Shown here: in pieces, positions 1 to 7,776 of the stretch
Layout: every line of letters starts with the position of its first letter
Position numbering within the stretch: position 1 is the stretch's first letter
NCBI GenBank assembly: GCA_031279745.1
Contig: JAITHN010000027.1
Location: 1 to 10,753 of the forward strand
DNA length: 10,753 nt
Direction of reading: 5' to 3'
DNA from: Streptococcaceae bacterium
GTDB lineage: Bacteria; Bacillota; Bacilli; Lactobacillales; Streptococcaceae
Notes under the pieces: generated by a model
What the model was told of the DNA's origin: nothing
The model's input: only the letters and a program-made list of their open reading frames with translations
Database searches by the model: none
Position numbers and translations under genes: made by a program

Positions 1-565
1 CAATGAAGATTTCATTCCCAACTCTTTGTACGTCGCCGTCCACCGCGTAGACAACCCCTGTAAGAAAGTCAATCACACGTCTAGCTGCAGATTCTTCCAT
101 CAGATGAAAATTGATAAGAACAGCTTCATTTGACAAGACGAGTTTCCCGATTTCCAACGCTTCTTGATACAAACGAGGTTCTTTAATGGCAATTTTACTT
201 CCTTGATTTTGAAGTCTTGCACGTGCTTGATCAGCCGTTCCTTTTTGCATGGAAACAAGATTATCTCTTTTTACAGGTTGTTCCTCCTGTACTGGGCGTT
301 CAACTTTAGGATGTGAGTTGGAAAGCACTGCTGAGGATGTACGAGGACTGCCGTAGACTCTCGACTGTGAGTAATTCGTTCTCGTTGCCTGTCTTTGCTG
401 TTGACGAGTTGTATTTTCAGCCACTGCTTGCATCGTTCGAACGGGCTGCTGCTCCGCCACTTCCCTCTTCATCGTATATTGTTCCTCTGACGCTTCATAA
501 TCATCGTATTCATCGTCAGACATCCCAAAAAAGCTTTGCAAGTTAAACTTATCTAATAACCCCAT
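1..565 (-). CDS. sepF: SepF, cell division protein (3' end cut by window edge)
   Basis: SepF anchors FtsZ to the membrane and helps align its filaments during septum formation. The frame is open from the ATG at 565 to the left edge, giving 188 residues. The N-terminus MGLLDKFNLQSFFG is the short amphipathic membrane-binding helix typical of the family. Residues about 30-105 form a Gln/Arg/Ser-rich low-complexity linker. From about residue 123 comes the conserved FtsZ-binding C-terminal domain (IAIKEPRLYQEALEIGKLV, then VIDFLTGVVYAVDGDVQRVG). From family knowledge only some 15-25 C-terminal residues should be missing. The start has a very strong Shine-Dalgarno (GAGGAGGA, 578-571) five bases upstream, lying inside the end of ylmE; the two genes overlap by 17 bases. 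It is last of the ftsA-ftsZ-ylmE-sepF set. The frame is unbroken and nothing looks damaged. Confidence 0.95.
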   Translation of the reverse strand, partial: MGLLDKFNLQSFFGMSDDEYDDYEASEEQYTMKREVAEQQPVRTMQAVAENTTRQQQRQATRTNYSQSRVYGSPRTSSAVLSNSHPKVERPVQEEQPVKRDNLVSMQKGTADQARARLQNQGSKIAIKEPRLYQEALEIGKLVLSNEAVLINFHLMEESAARRVIDFLTGVVYAVDGDVQRVGNEIFI

Positions 566-1244
566 CGAAATCCTCCTCGTTATTTTTGAAAAGTGAGCCG
601 ATACGAATATATGTCGCTCCTTCTTCCAATGCGATTGGAAAATCATTTGACATTCCAGCACTGATATCCGTCAAGGAAGCGAACGCATACTTCTTGCTAT
701 ATGCCAACTGCATTTTTTTTATAGTTGAAAAATACTGATGGAGCTCCTTTTCATTTGCACCTAAGGGTGCCATTGTCATCAAACCGATTACCTGAACCTT
801 ATCCAAACGTTCAATATTTTGCAGAAATGAATCTAACTCTTCTGGTTGTATACCAAATTTGCTCTCTTCTCCAGATACATTCACTTCTACAAAACAATCG
901 AGTGGGTATTCTCGATGTTTTTGGATCTCTTCTGCTAATTTTATGCTATCTAGAGCATGAAAATAGTCAATCGAATTGATTACTTTTTTTACTTTTCTTC
1001 GTTGGAGATTGCCAATAAAATGCCATTTTACAGGGAAACCCTGCATTTCTCCTTGTTTTAATAACAAGCTCTCTACACGGTTTTCTCCAAGATGGGTAAA
1101 ACCGTGCGAGACAATCTGCTTGGTCATTTCAACATCAAAATATTTGGTTACAGCGACCACCGTCACTTCACCTTCAGCTCGATTCGCCTGTTTCAACGAA
1201 TCTTGAATCACCGCTTTTACAGCTTGAAAATGTTTGCTCAACAT
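549..1244 (-). CDS. ylmE: YlmE, YggS/PLPBP-family pyridoxal phosphate-binding protein
   Basis: This is a fold-type III PLP-binding protein of the YggS/PROSC family. Members bind PLP but have no known enzymatic activity and are linked to B6 and amino/keto-acid homeostasis. The 231-residue protein has the expected landmarks: the PLP lysine in VAVTKY (K34), HLGENR (51-56), HFIGNLQRRK (75-84), GLMTMAP (154-160), SAGMSNDFPIALEEGAT (196-211) and the phosphate-binding RIGSLF (214-219). An ATG at 1280 would add 12 residues and overlap ftsZ by 35 bases. I prefer the ATG at 1244 because family members start at about this point and it lies one base after the ftsZ stop. Its Shine-Dalgarno is weak (AAGAGA), which suggests translational coupling to ftsZ. 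The gene overlaps sepF by 17 bases. In many Firmicutes ylmD lies between ftsZ and ylmE; it is absent here. Confidence 0.93.
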   Translation of the reverse strand: MLSKHFQAVKAVIQDSLKQANRAEGEVTVVAVTKYFDVEMTKQIVSHGFTHLGENRVESLLLKQGEMQGFPVKWHFIGNLQRRKVKKVINSIDYFHALDSIKLAEEIQKHREYPLDCFVEVNVSGEESKFGIQPEELDSFLQNIERLDKVQVIGLMTMAPLGANEKELHQYFSTIKKMQLAYSKKYAFASLTDISAGMSNDFPIALEEGATYIRIGSLFKNNEEDFDGVIR

Positions 1245-1245
1245 T

Positions 1246-2511
1246 TTATCTCTTGTTACGGCGGAAGAATGGAGGTGCATCTGTTTCTTCTTCCGGTTCA
1301 GGTGTTGCTTCTGTTTTTTGGAATTTGTTTAATCCAGTTGGTTCTGCTTTTGCAAGCGTTTGTTCATCGATTGGTTGACGAACAGACGGCTCCCGACGAA
1401 TATCCCATTTCCCAAATGCATCGTTTTCTTCTTGTTGAACTTCTTCTTGAGGTTCATAAGCATGCGTTGTTTGAAGCGCTTGTTTTGGCGTTTTGCTTGC
1501 TGGGCGCTGAGCTTGCGTTCTATTTCCGCGGCTGCTCGCCGCTTTCTTCTGGTTTTGCAATCCAGTTGCAACTACTGTTACGCGTACTTCATCTTCAAGG
1601 CGCTCATCAACCGTTACTCCTAAAATAAGGTTGACATCAATACCTGTTGCAGCACGAACGATTTCAGAGGCATCTCCTGCTTCAATTAAGCTAAGATCCA
1701 TTCCACCTGTAAGGTTCATCAAAACATTGGTTGCGCCAGTGATCTCAGTTTCAAGAAGTGGTGAAGCAATCGCTTTTCTTGTTGCTTCAATCACGCGGTC
1801 TTCTCCGCTACCTGTTCCGATTCCCATCAAAGCATCGCCTTGATTTTCCATAACTGTTTTCACATCCGCAAAGTCGGAGTTAATAAGTCCAGTTTTCGTA
1901 ATTAAATCAGTAATTCCTTGAACCCCTTGACGCAACACGTTATCTGCTTCGTGCAATGCTTCTGATAAAGGAGTACGTCTATCTACAATTTCCAACAAGT
2001 TGTTGTTCGAAATAATCAAAAGCGTATCTACATTTTCTTTTAACTCGCTGATCCCTTCGCTTGCTGACAAGCTACGTGGTGGCCCCTCGAAAGCAAATGG
2101 ACGGGTTACAACAGCAACCGTCAACGCTCCTAATTCACGAGCGATTCTTGCAACGACTGGTGCAGCACCGGTCCCTGTTCCGCCACCCATACCAGCAGTT
2201 ACAAAGACCATATCTGCTCCTTTTAACGCTTCTGTGATGACTTGTTCGCTCTCTTCAGCAGCTTTTTTCCCAATTTCAGGTTTTGCCCCTGCTCCAAGTC
2301 CTCCAGTTAATTTTGGACCTAATTGGATAACAGTTTCTGCAAGCGAGGTTTCAAGAGCTTGAACATCCGTGTTGGCAGCAATAAATTCAACGCCTTGAAC
2401 GCCTTCTTCAATCATGCGATTGATCGCATTTCCTCCGCCACCGCCGACACCGATAACCTTTATGATTGCGCCCGACTGAAAGTTTGTATCAAATGACATA
2501 TTTGTCGACAT
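1246..2511 (-). CDS. ftsZ: FtsZ, tubulin-like cell division GTPase
   Basis: FtsZ polymerises with GTP at mid-cell to form the Z-ring. The 421-residue protein shows the G-rich nucleotide-binding start GVGGGGGNAINRM (21-33), the tubulin signature GGGTGTGAAP (109-118), TRPFAFEGPPR (136-146) and the T7 catalytic loop NSDFADVKTVM (211-221) with N211, D213 and D216. The globular domain ends near residue 318. A Gln/Glu-rich variable linker (about 319-410) follows, then the conserved C-terminal peptide DAPPFFRRNKR, which binds FtsA and SepF. The ATG at 2511 is supported by AGGGGG upstream in the 15-base gap after ftsA; an in-frame ATG four codons later is possible and closer to the usual MxxFD start. 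All catalytic residues are present and nothing is unusual. Confidence 0.99.
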   Translation of the reverse strand: MSTNMSFDTNFQSGAIIKVIGVGGGGGNAINRMIEEGVQGVEFIAANTDVQALETSLAETVIQLGPKLTGGLGAGAKPEIGKKAAEESEQVITEALKGADMVFVTAGMGGGTGTGAAPVVARIARELGALTVAVVTRPFAFEGPPRSLSASEGISELKENVDTLLIISNNNLLEIVDRRTPLSEALHEADNVLRQGVQGITDLITKTGLINSDFADVKTVMENQGDALMGIGTGSGEDRVIEATRKAIASPLLETEITGATNVLMNLTGGMDLSLIEAGDASEIVRAATGIDVNLILGVTVDERLEDEVRVTVVATGLQNQKKAASSRGNRTQAQRPASKTPKQALQTTHAYEPQEEVQQEENDAFGKWDIRREPSVRQPIDEQTLAKAEPTGLNKFQKTEATPEPEEETDAPPFFRRNKR

Positions 2512-2526
2512 TTCTTTTCCCCCTAG

Positions 2527-3909
2527 TTAGTCAAAGATATTGTTAAAGAATCCGCGAGCCTTGTCTACAAGTCCTGGACCTTTTTCTTTTTGTTCATCTT
2601 CTTCGTAATAGTAATCATCCGTTGGATACTCAACTGCTTTAGGCTCCGCTTGAACGGGTTCAACCTCTTTCTTACTGAAGAATCCGCCGGTTGACTGTGG
2701 CTCTTGATAGACAGGTTGGCGATATTCGCCGCCGTAAGTCGCTCCTTTTGCAATTCCGTAGATTTCATCGAGTCCAGCTGCATACTCAACAATTGCGATA
2801 ACATTCGCAAATATTGGGTTTCTCAATCCCATTTGGTTTGGAACATACTGCTCAACGGTAACGACTTCGTCGTAAATCTCTTTTGCAAGTTCTCTAACTC
2901 CTGGCATGCTTGAAGCGCCTCCAGTTAGGACGATTCCACCCTGTACGCCAAGCGCATCATGACTTTGCAAGAAGTCTCTTGAGTTTTGGAAGATTTGTGC
3001 ATATCTCGCTTCAATAATTTGAGAAAGATAATGCTCATCTATTTCAACAGGTTCCGCTTGTCCGATGACGTCGACTGGGAATTTCTCAATCTCGCTCGCC
3101 TTTGTTGAATCCGCCAAACCATAGTTAATTTTCAATGCTTCTGCATTCTTTTGTGAAGTCTTGAGATAGTTCGAAATGTCTGTCGTGACATTTTCTCCAC
3201 CCTCAGCATCTACAAAAGTCAACTGCAACTCTTCTGCGCTAAATACAGAAGTCGTCGTTTGTCCGCCGCCTAAATCTACTACGATGGTTCCAAAAGAACT
3301 CTGCCCTTCAGCAAGAATGTTCTCCCCAAGAGCTAAAGGAACGACTACGAAATCATCAATGACTAATCCGGCTTTTTCGACTGCGCTTTGGATATTGTGC
3401 ACAATTGTTTTTGGACCAGTGTATAAAAGACCTGTCATTTCCAAGCGCACCCCAATCATACCTCGAGGATCTTGAATCTGATCAAAACCATCAACCACGA
3501 AATTCTGTGGAACTACGCTAATGATCTGTCTTTCAGGTAAAATCGCACGAACGAGCGCCGCACTAGATACATTGTGAACATCTTCATTTGTAATTTCTTT
3601 GGCTTGGGCATTGATTGCAATCATCCCTTGGCAAACTTCAACATCAAGCTGATTCGCCGGAATCCCAACGTTAACGTTTCGAATGGGAATGCCTGCTTTT
3701 TCTTCCGCCTGAGCAACGGCACGTTTGATCGATTCAACAGCTTTTTCAATGTTGACGATAAAGCCTTTCTTTACTCCTTCGGACTTTGCATTTCCTACTC
3801 CGATGACATTCATTTGACCATCAACATATTCAGCCACGATGACTTTTACAGATGTGGTCCCAATATCGAGAGCAGTATACAGACCAGATTTTGTCATTGT
3901 CTTATCCAT
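2527..3909 (-). CDS. ftsA: FtsA, actin-like Z-ring membrane anchor
   Basis: FtsA is an actin-fold ATPase that ties FtsZ polymers to the membrane and recruits later division proteins. In 460 residues it shows phosphate-1 loop ALDIGTTSVKV (13-23), the SHS2/1C subdomain (about 86-165), phosphate-2 loop VVDLGGGQTTTS (210-221) and the adenosine motif LTGGASSMPG (328-337). After the core (to about 395) comes an acidic tail with DDYYYEEDEQ (431-440). It ends in the amphipathic membrane-targeting helix GLVDKARGFFNNIFD (446-460). The ATG at 3909 has AGGAGG (3926-3921) 11 bases upstream, a rather long spacing, and no other in-frame start fits. It is first in its set: a 220-bp spacer with terminator-like structure separates it from divIB. 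ftsZ follows 15 bases later. Confidence 0.99.
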   Translation of the reverse strand: MDKTMTKSGLYTALDIGTTSVKVIVAEYVDGQMNVIGVGNAKSEGVKKGFIVNIEKAVESIKRAVAQAEEKAGIPIRNVNVGIPANQLDVEVCQGMIAINAQAKEITNEDVHNVSSAALVRAILPERQIISVVPQNFVVDGFDQIQDPRGMIGVRLEMTGLLYTGPKTIVHNIQSAVEKAGLVIDDFVVVPLALGENILAEGQSSFGTIVVDLGGGQTTTSVFSAEELQLTFVDAEGGENVTTDISNYLKTSQKNAEALKINYGLADSTKASEIEKFPVDVIGQAEPVEIDEHYLSQIIEARYAQIFQNSRDFLQSHDALGVQGGIVLTGGASSMPGVRELAKEIYDEVVTVEQYVPNQMGLRNPIFANVIAIVEYAAGLDEIYGIAKGATYGGEYRQPVYQEPQSTGGFFSKKEVEPVQAEPKAVEYPTDDYYYEEDEQKEKGPGLVDKARGFFNNIFD

Positions 3910-3977
3910 GTAAGGAAATACCTCCTATTAAATTTTCTTACATTTGTGAAACTAAAAATTATTATTCATTTTAGTCT

Positions 3978-3983
3978 ATCATA
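3978..3983 (-). promoter_or_regulatory. Weak candidate -10 element for ftsA
   Basis: TATGAT on the minus strand matches the sigma-A -10 consensus at five of six positions and lies about 70 bases before the ftsA ATG, downstream of the terminator-like hairpin. I find no good -35 at 16-18 bases (the best windows are A-rich), and other TATTAT-like alternatives exist nearby, so this is only a candidate. Confidence 0.25.
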
Positions 3984-4005
3984 AAAGCCTTATAATATAA
4001 ACTTT

Positions 4006-4132
4006 TAATTCACAATGATACCGACTTTCTTTCACAAGTCGTGTTTTTTGACAAAAAGAACGAACAATTGAGACGAAATCCTGTGTTTTGCCTCAAATTC
4101 GTCGTTCCCTTGCAACCTAAGATTGTGAATTA
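4006..4132 (-). repeat. 11-bp inverted repeat enclosing two hairpins upstream of ftsA
   Basis: On the minus strand TAATTCACAAT (4132-4122) is exactly complementary to ATTGTGAATTA (4016-4006). The first arm includes the divIB stop codon. Between the arms lie the terminator-like hairpin (4107-4058) and a perfect 6-bp stem CGACTT/AAGTCG with an eight-base loop (4041-4022). As RNA this could fold into a three-way junction. Pairing is read directly from sequence; a regulatory role is inference. Confidence 0.5.
4053..4107 (-). terminator. Probable intrinsic terminator or attenuator after divIB
   Basis: Reading the minus strand, GAACGA (4107-4102) pairs with TCGTTC (4063-4058). Inside are AA/TT, then TTGAG pairing with CTCAA, then imperfect GC-AAA against TTT-C-GT closing an eight-base loop. 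The stem is followed at once by TTTTT (4057-4053). It lies 22 bases after the divIB stop and points toward ftsA. Internal loops and bulges make it weaker than the gltBD terminator, so partial read-through into ftsA is plausible. Confidence 0.55.
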
Positions 4133-5224
4133 TTCATTCTCGGTAGAAGTTTCATCCTCATCTACTTCTTTTTTCTTTTCTTCTTCAAGACGCGCCTTCT
4201 TCTCAGCCGCTTCTTTTTGGCGTTCTTTCTCCTCTTCTTGGAGTCTTTCCCACGTCGCATAAGAATAGCTGTAGATGCCGACTTCCATATCCACATATCC
4301 CTTCGCCTTCATCGACTTGGCTACCTGCGGATAATAAGGGAATTTTTCCTTTATCTCCTGTATTGAAATGATGACCTTGTTCCCGTCCTTCATGTCAAAT
4401 GTAACCAGTTGAGGATTTGCCTTTGTAGGAGTAGATGTCGCCTTTTTAATCTTATTCCTCAAAGTTACATCTAATTGATTATATCCCTTTACCAGTGCTT
4501 CCATATCTCGCTTATCGCCATTGAAATTTTCAAAGATGAGGTATTTCTTATCAACTTTTTTCACCGTCTCATCTTCCAGGAGAACGCCGTTTTCTAGAAC
4601 GGGGTGATAGGATTTGTTGACTTCTTCATACGCCAGTACTTTGTAACGCTCGATATTAATCGTGCACATATTCATCAGATGAAATTTGACCTCTGCTTTT
4701 TTAATTCTAGGGTTGGACTTTTCTACTTTTTCGGCAAATTTATTTAATGAAAGAACCTGAGGGAAGAGGGGTTGCCCTTTTTTCAGTCCGCTTGCTTTCA
4801 AAATATCCTCTGTCTTCAACTCACCTGCGCCTGTAACCTCAACCGTATTTAATTTACTAAATGGCGAGATGATATAAAGGAGTCCAAGGATGAACACAAA
4901 TGCTACAGATACAATGAGAATGAGACGTCTTACCATCACTTTATTCTTTTGTTTCTTAAGCTTGGGAAGTGCTTCAGAGAAACTCTCGTACTCTACTTCT
5001 TGTTCTTCCATCACCTGTTTTTGAGGGATTTCATGTTGAACCCTTGGCTTATGATTTCTTAGAATGGGGTCGCCGTCCTTGTCTACCCCTCCTGCCACGA
5101 CTTCAATCTGCGCTTCCGCTTCGATTTGCTCTTCCGCTTGCTTTTGTTCATCCTCAATCCGCTTCAAATAATCGTCATTTGTCTTCTTCCACGGAGTCAA
5201 ATTTTCTTCGTGATCATTACTCAT
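4130..5224 (-). CDS. divIB: DivIB (FtsQ homologue), division membrane protein
   Basis: DivIB forms a complex with FtsL and DivIC that activates septal peptidoglycan synthesis. The 364-residue protein has a long charged cytoplasmic N-terminus (1-100, rich in Glu/Lys/Gln), one membrane segment LILIVSVAFVFILGLLYIIS (101-120), then an extracellular POTRA domain (about 121-195, with VEVTGAGELKTEDILKASGL) and a beta domain to about 315. A very charged Glu/Lys tail (325-364) follows. An in-frame TTG at 5236 lies within the ribosome-binding stretch; the ATG at 5224 has GGAG six bases upstream and is the better start. It overlaps the murG end by eight bases, implying coupled translation. Identity rests on domain order, POTRA sequence and position between murG and ftsA. 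Confidence 0.95.
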   Translation of the reverse strand: MSNDHEENLTPWKKTNDDYLKRIEDEQKQAEEQIEAEAQIEVVAGGVDKDGDPILRNHKPRVQHEIPQKQVMEEQEVEYESFSEALPKLKKQKNKVMVRRLILIVSVAFVFILGLLYIISPFSKLNTVEVTGAGELKTEDILKASGLKKGQPLFPQVLSLNKFAEKVEKSNPRIKKAEVKFHLMNMCTINIERYKVLAYEEVNKSYHPVLENGVLLEDETVKKVDKKYLIFENFNGDKRDMEALVKGYNQLDVTLRNKIKKATSTPTKANPQLVTFDMKDGNKVIISIQEIKEKFPYYPQVAKSMKAKGYVDMEVGIYSYSYATWERLQEEEKERQKEAAEKKARLEEEKKKEVDEDETSTENE

Positions 5225-6326
5225 GCTTCTCTCCAATGATTTCTTTTGCTAATTTGTAAAGTCTTTGATTCGCATCTTTCACCCCAAGACCTGTAGATGC
5301 TTCCGACATTTCCTTTAAGACGCTAGGTTCACAAAAAACGCTATCTATTGCTTGAACGAGTGTTTCTCCGTTTAACTCTTCATCGAGAATTAACTTCGCT
5401 GCCCCTGTATCTACCAACGCTTTCGCATTCTTTGTTTGGTGATCATTTGTAACATAAGGGCTTGGAATAAAGATAGCTGGTAACCCCAATGCTGTGATTT
5501 CTGCAATACTTGTCGCCCCGCTTCTCCCCACCATTAAACTCGCATTCGCCAATACTTCAGGCATTCTGGAAATATAGGGAAGAATGGAAATATTGTCCAT
5601 TTCCTTTGCAGCATTTTCAAACACAGACTCAAATTCCTTATAATACCGTTCTCCAGAAGCATATAAAATTTGATACGGTTTCCCATTGAATTTCGGCAAG
5701 GCTTCCACGAGCGCTTGGTTGATTTTGAGCGCCCCTTGACTCCCACCAAAAATCACAGCCGTGGGCTTATTCGTGTTTAAGCCAAATTCAGTCAAAATAT
5801 CGCTCTTCTCAATGCTCGCCACTTCTTCTGCTCTCGGATTTCCCGTGTAAACAACCTTTTTAGCCTTTGGAAAATAGGCTGACACCTGTTTAAAGCTCGT
5901 CGCAATTGCCGTTGCATGTTTCGACAAAAATTTATTCGTCATGCCAGGCACTGAGTTTTGTTCATGAACAATGGTTGGAATTCCCATTTTACTTGCTTGA
6001 TACATCACGCTTCCAGAAACATATCCACCCGTTCCAATGACTACATCTGGTTGAAATGTTTGAATCAACGTCTTGGCTCTCTTCAATGATTTCAAAAAAA
6101 GCGCGACGGTTTTTATATTACTTGGAGAAAGGCTTCTTTTAAATCCTTGCAGTTCAATCGATTCAAACGGAAGTCCAGCTTCAGGAACAAGCTTCCCTTC
6201 AAGTCCACGCTCCCCACCGATATACAAAATTTCGGTCCCAGGAATATTTGACTTCATATATTTTGCGAAAGCAAGCGCAGGGTAAATATGCCCCCCAGTT
6301 CCACCTCCGGTTAGTATAATACGCAT
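5217..6326 (-). CDS. murG: MurG, UDP-GlcNAc:undecaprenyl-PP-MurNAc-pentapeptide GlcNAc transferase
   Basis: MurG adds GlcNAc to lipid I to make lipid II on the inner face of the membrane, the last intracellular step of peptidoglycan precursor synthesis. This GT-B fold protein (369 residues) has the glycine-rich loops TGGGTGGHIYPA (6-17, with H13), GTGGYVSG (98-105) and GGSQGA (194-199), plus HEQNSVPG (121-128), GRSGATSIAE (267-276) and the UDP-GlcNAc-contacting region PYVTNDHQTKNA (290-301). An ATG at 6341 would add five residues, but the ribosome-binding AAGGG lies after it, so the ATG at 6326 is the start; MRIILTGGGTGGH is also the classic N-terminus. It begins one base after the murD stop and overlaps divIB by eight bases. 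murB, present here in Bacillus, is absent. Confidence 0.99.
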   Translation of the reverse strand: MRIILTGGGTGGHIYPALAFAKYMKSNIPGTEILYIGGERGLEGKLVPEAGLPFESIELQGFKRSLSPSNIKTVALFLKSLKRAKTLIQTFQPDVVIGTGGYVSGSVMYQASKMGIPTIVHEQNSVPGMTNKFLSKHATAIATSFKQVSAYFPKAKKVVYTGNPRAEEVASIEKSDILTEFGLNTNKPTAVIFGGSQGALKINQALVEALPKFNGKPYQILYASGERYYKEFESVFENAAKEMDNISILPYISRMPEVLANASLMVGRSGATSIAEITALGLPAIFIPSPYVTNDHQTKNAKALVDTGAAKLILDEELNGETLVQAIDSVFCEPSVLKEMSEASTGLGVKDANQRLYKLAKEIIGEKHE

Positions 6327-6327
6327 G

Positions 6328-7701
6328 TTATTTCCCTTCATCTTCTGAAATTTTCTTCACAGCTTCCACAAACTTTTCTCCACGAATTTCAAAATTCTTA
6401 TATTTATCCCATGAGGCATTTGCAGGGGAAAGAAGGATGGAATCTCCACTTTCGCTCATGTTGTAAGCAATCTCAGCTGCTTCTTCAACATCTTCTGCAA
6501 AAATAATCGTTGGAATCCCAGCTGCTAGTCCTGCTTGCATGAGTTTGTTCTTCGTTTCACCAAATAGAACGAGAGCCTTCAATCCAGTCATTGCTGGAAC
6601 AAGTTCTTCAAAGCTGTTTCCACGATCCAATCCTCCGGCAAGAAGAATCAACTTCTCATTATCGAACCCTGAAAGCGCTCTTTCCGTTGCAAGTATATTC
6701 GTCGCTTTTGAATCGTTGTAGAATTTTCTTCCCTCAACCTGTCCAATATATTGAAGTCTATGTTCAACACCGCTGAAACGATGCAACGTTTCTCTAATCG
6801 TGCCACTTTCCACCTTATAGAGTTTCGCAACTGTGATTGCCGCAAGTGCATTTTCCAGATTATGTTTTCCAACCACGCCTAATTCACTTACTTTCATAAT
6901 CGGTTCTTCCCCATAGTAAATAAGCTCGTCAAGCGCGTATGCACCATTCGTTTTCCGTGTTGTAGAGAAGAGGACGAGATTCGCAGAAGTTGTCGCTCCA
7001 AACTCAACCAATTCCTCTTGATCTCCATTCACAATCAAGGTTTCTGATGGACCCATATTTTCCTGAATACGCCATTTTGCTGCAACATACTCTTCTCGGC
7101 TTCCATGATAATCGATATGCGCTTCATAAAAATTCGTAATCACTGCCACTTTTGGCGTGAATCTATCAATCCCCATTAGCTGAAAGCTAGAAAGTTCCAT
7201 GACCAGTTGGTCTTTAGACGTTACAATTTGAGCAATATCGCTTGCTGGATAGCCAATATTCCCAGACAAGTATGCCTTTCCTTCCGCTCTGTCAGCAGTG
7301 AGGAGCTCTCCAATCATCGTGGTCGTCGTTGTTTTTCCGTTCGTTCCAGTAATTCCAATGATTTCAGCTTCACTCACTAAATAAGCAAGTTCAACTTCCG
7401 TATAGATCGGAATATTCTTCTCCAACGCTTTTTCAACCATCGGATTGGCGTAGAGAATCCCAGGATTTTTCACCATAAAAGCGAAATCTTCTTCCAACAA
7501 GTCGACAGGATGTCCTCCTGTGATGACGCGAATCCCTTCATCTAAAAGCTCTTGAGCTTCTGGATTTTCGTTAAATGGTTTAAAGTCGTTTACTGTGACA
7601 ATCGCTCCAAGCGCATCTAATAATTTAGCTGCGCTCACACCGCTCCTCGCTAACCCAAGGACAAGTATTTTTTGATTTTGAAATTTTGAAATTTGTTTCA
7701 T
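6328..7701 (-). CDS. murD: MurD, UDP-MurNAc-L-alanine:D-glutamate ligase
   Basis: MurD is the cytoplasmic Mur ligase that uses ATP to add D-glutamate to UDP-MurNAc-L-Ala. In 457 residues it has the N-terminal Rossmann domain (VLGLARSGVSAAKLL, 14-28), the ATP P-loop GITGTNGKTTT (116-126), ELSSFQL (169-175), the AHIDYHGS region (194-201), AAKWRI (207-212) with K209 as the expected carbamylated lysine, GKHNLENALAA (278-288), EHRLQ (313-317), NDSKATN (329-335) and LLAGGLDRG (353-361). The ATG at 7701 has AAGGAG six bases upstream. It is the first gene of murD-murG-divIB. A 367-bp spacer and gltD lie upstream, not mraY as in most Firmicutes clusters. No convincing promoter is visible directly before it. 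Confidence 0.99.
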   Translation of the reverse strand: MKQISKFQNQKILVLGLARSGVSAAKLLDALGAIVTVNDFKPFNENPEAQELLDEGIRVITGGHPVDLLEEDFAFMVKNPGILYANPMVEKALEKNIPIYTEVELAYLVSEAEIIGITGTNGKTTTTTMIGELLTADRAEGKAYLSGNIGYPASDIAQIVTSKDQLVMELSSFQLMGIDRFTPKVAVITNFYEAHIDYHGSREEYVAAKWRIQENMGPSETLIVNGDQEELVEFGATTSANLVLFSTTRKTNGAYALDELIYYGEEPIMKVSELGVVGKHNLENALAAITVAKLYKVESGTIRETLHRFSGVEHRLQYIGQVEGRKFYNDSKATNILATERALSGFDNEKLILLAGGLDRGNSFEELVPAMTGLKALVLFGETKNKLMQAGLAAGIPTIIFAEDVEEAAEIAYNMSESGDSILLSPANASWDKYKNFEIRGEKFVEAVKKISEDEGK

Positions 7702-7740
7702 GATTTCTCCTTATATACCTTAAACGGTACCATAAACAAG

Positions 7741-7776
7741 GGGAAAATTAAACTTTTCCCTTTCCTTCTTAAGGAA
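7741..7776 (-). repeat. Two adjacent small hairpins in the murD leader
   Basis: On the minus strand TTCCTT-AAG-AAGGAA (7776-7762) forms a 6-bp stem with a three-base loop. GGGAAAA-GTTTAA-TTTTCCC (7760-7741) forms a perfect 7-bp stem with a six-base loop. They lie 40-75 bases before the murD ATG. The second is followed by CTTGTTTA, a poor T-run, so it is at best a weak terminator. Confidence 0.5.

Larger units (their letters stand above)
3910..4129 (-). other. Non-coding ftsA leader / divIB-ftsA spacer
   Basis: This 220-bp spacer carries no coding frame I can support. On the coding (minus) strand it contains, in order: the right part of an 11-bp inverted repeat that starts at the divIB stop, a long imperfect hairpin with a T-run, a 6-bp perfect hairpin (4041-4022), the second arm of the 11-bp inverted repeat (4016-4006), an AT-rich stretch with a TATGAT candidate -10, and the AGGAGG of ftsA. 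It is the only spacer inside the division cluster and the natural place for ftsA-ftsZ control. Confidence 0.75.

Noticed and set aside
549..1280. ylmE start at the ATG at 1280
   Set aside because: It would overlap ftsZ by 35 bases and add residues not typical of the family; the ATG at 1244 fits the usual N-terminus.
1092..1628. 178-residue open frame on the plus strand
   Set aside because: It lies antisense to ftsZ and ylmE, is rich in Leu/Phe as expected of a shadow of Glu/Lys/Gln codons, and has no family resemblance or ribosome-binding site.
7725..7732. TGGTACCG before murD, resembling the core of the T-box motif
   Set aside because: Only the central eight bases match; the flanking AGGG and GCG parts are missing, no terminator follows it, and murD is not a typical T-box target.
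7712..7739. TTGTTT and TATATA with 16-bp spacing before murD as a promoter
   Set aside because: The -10 would abut the ribosome-binding site, putting the start of transcription at or after it and giving a leaderless message despite a good AAGGAG.
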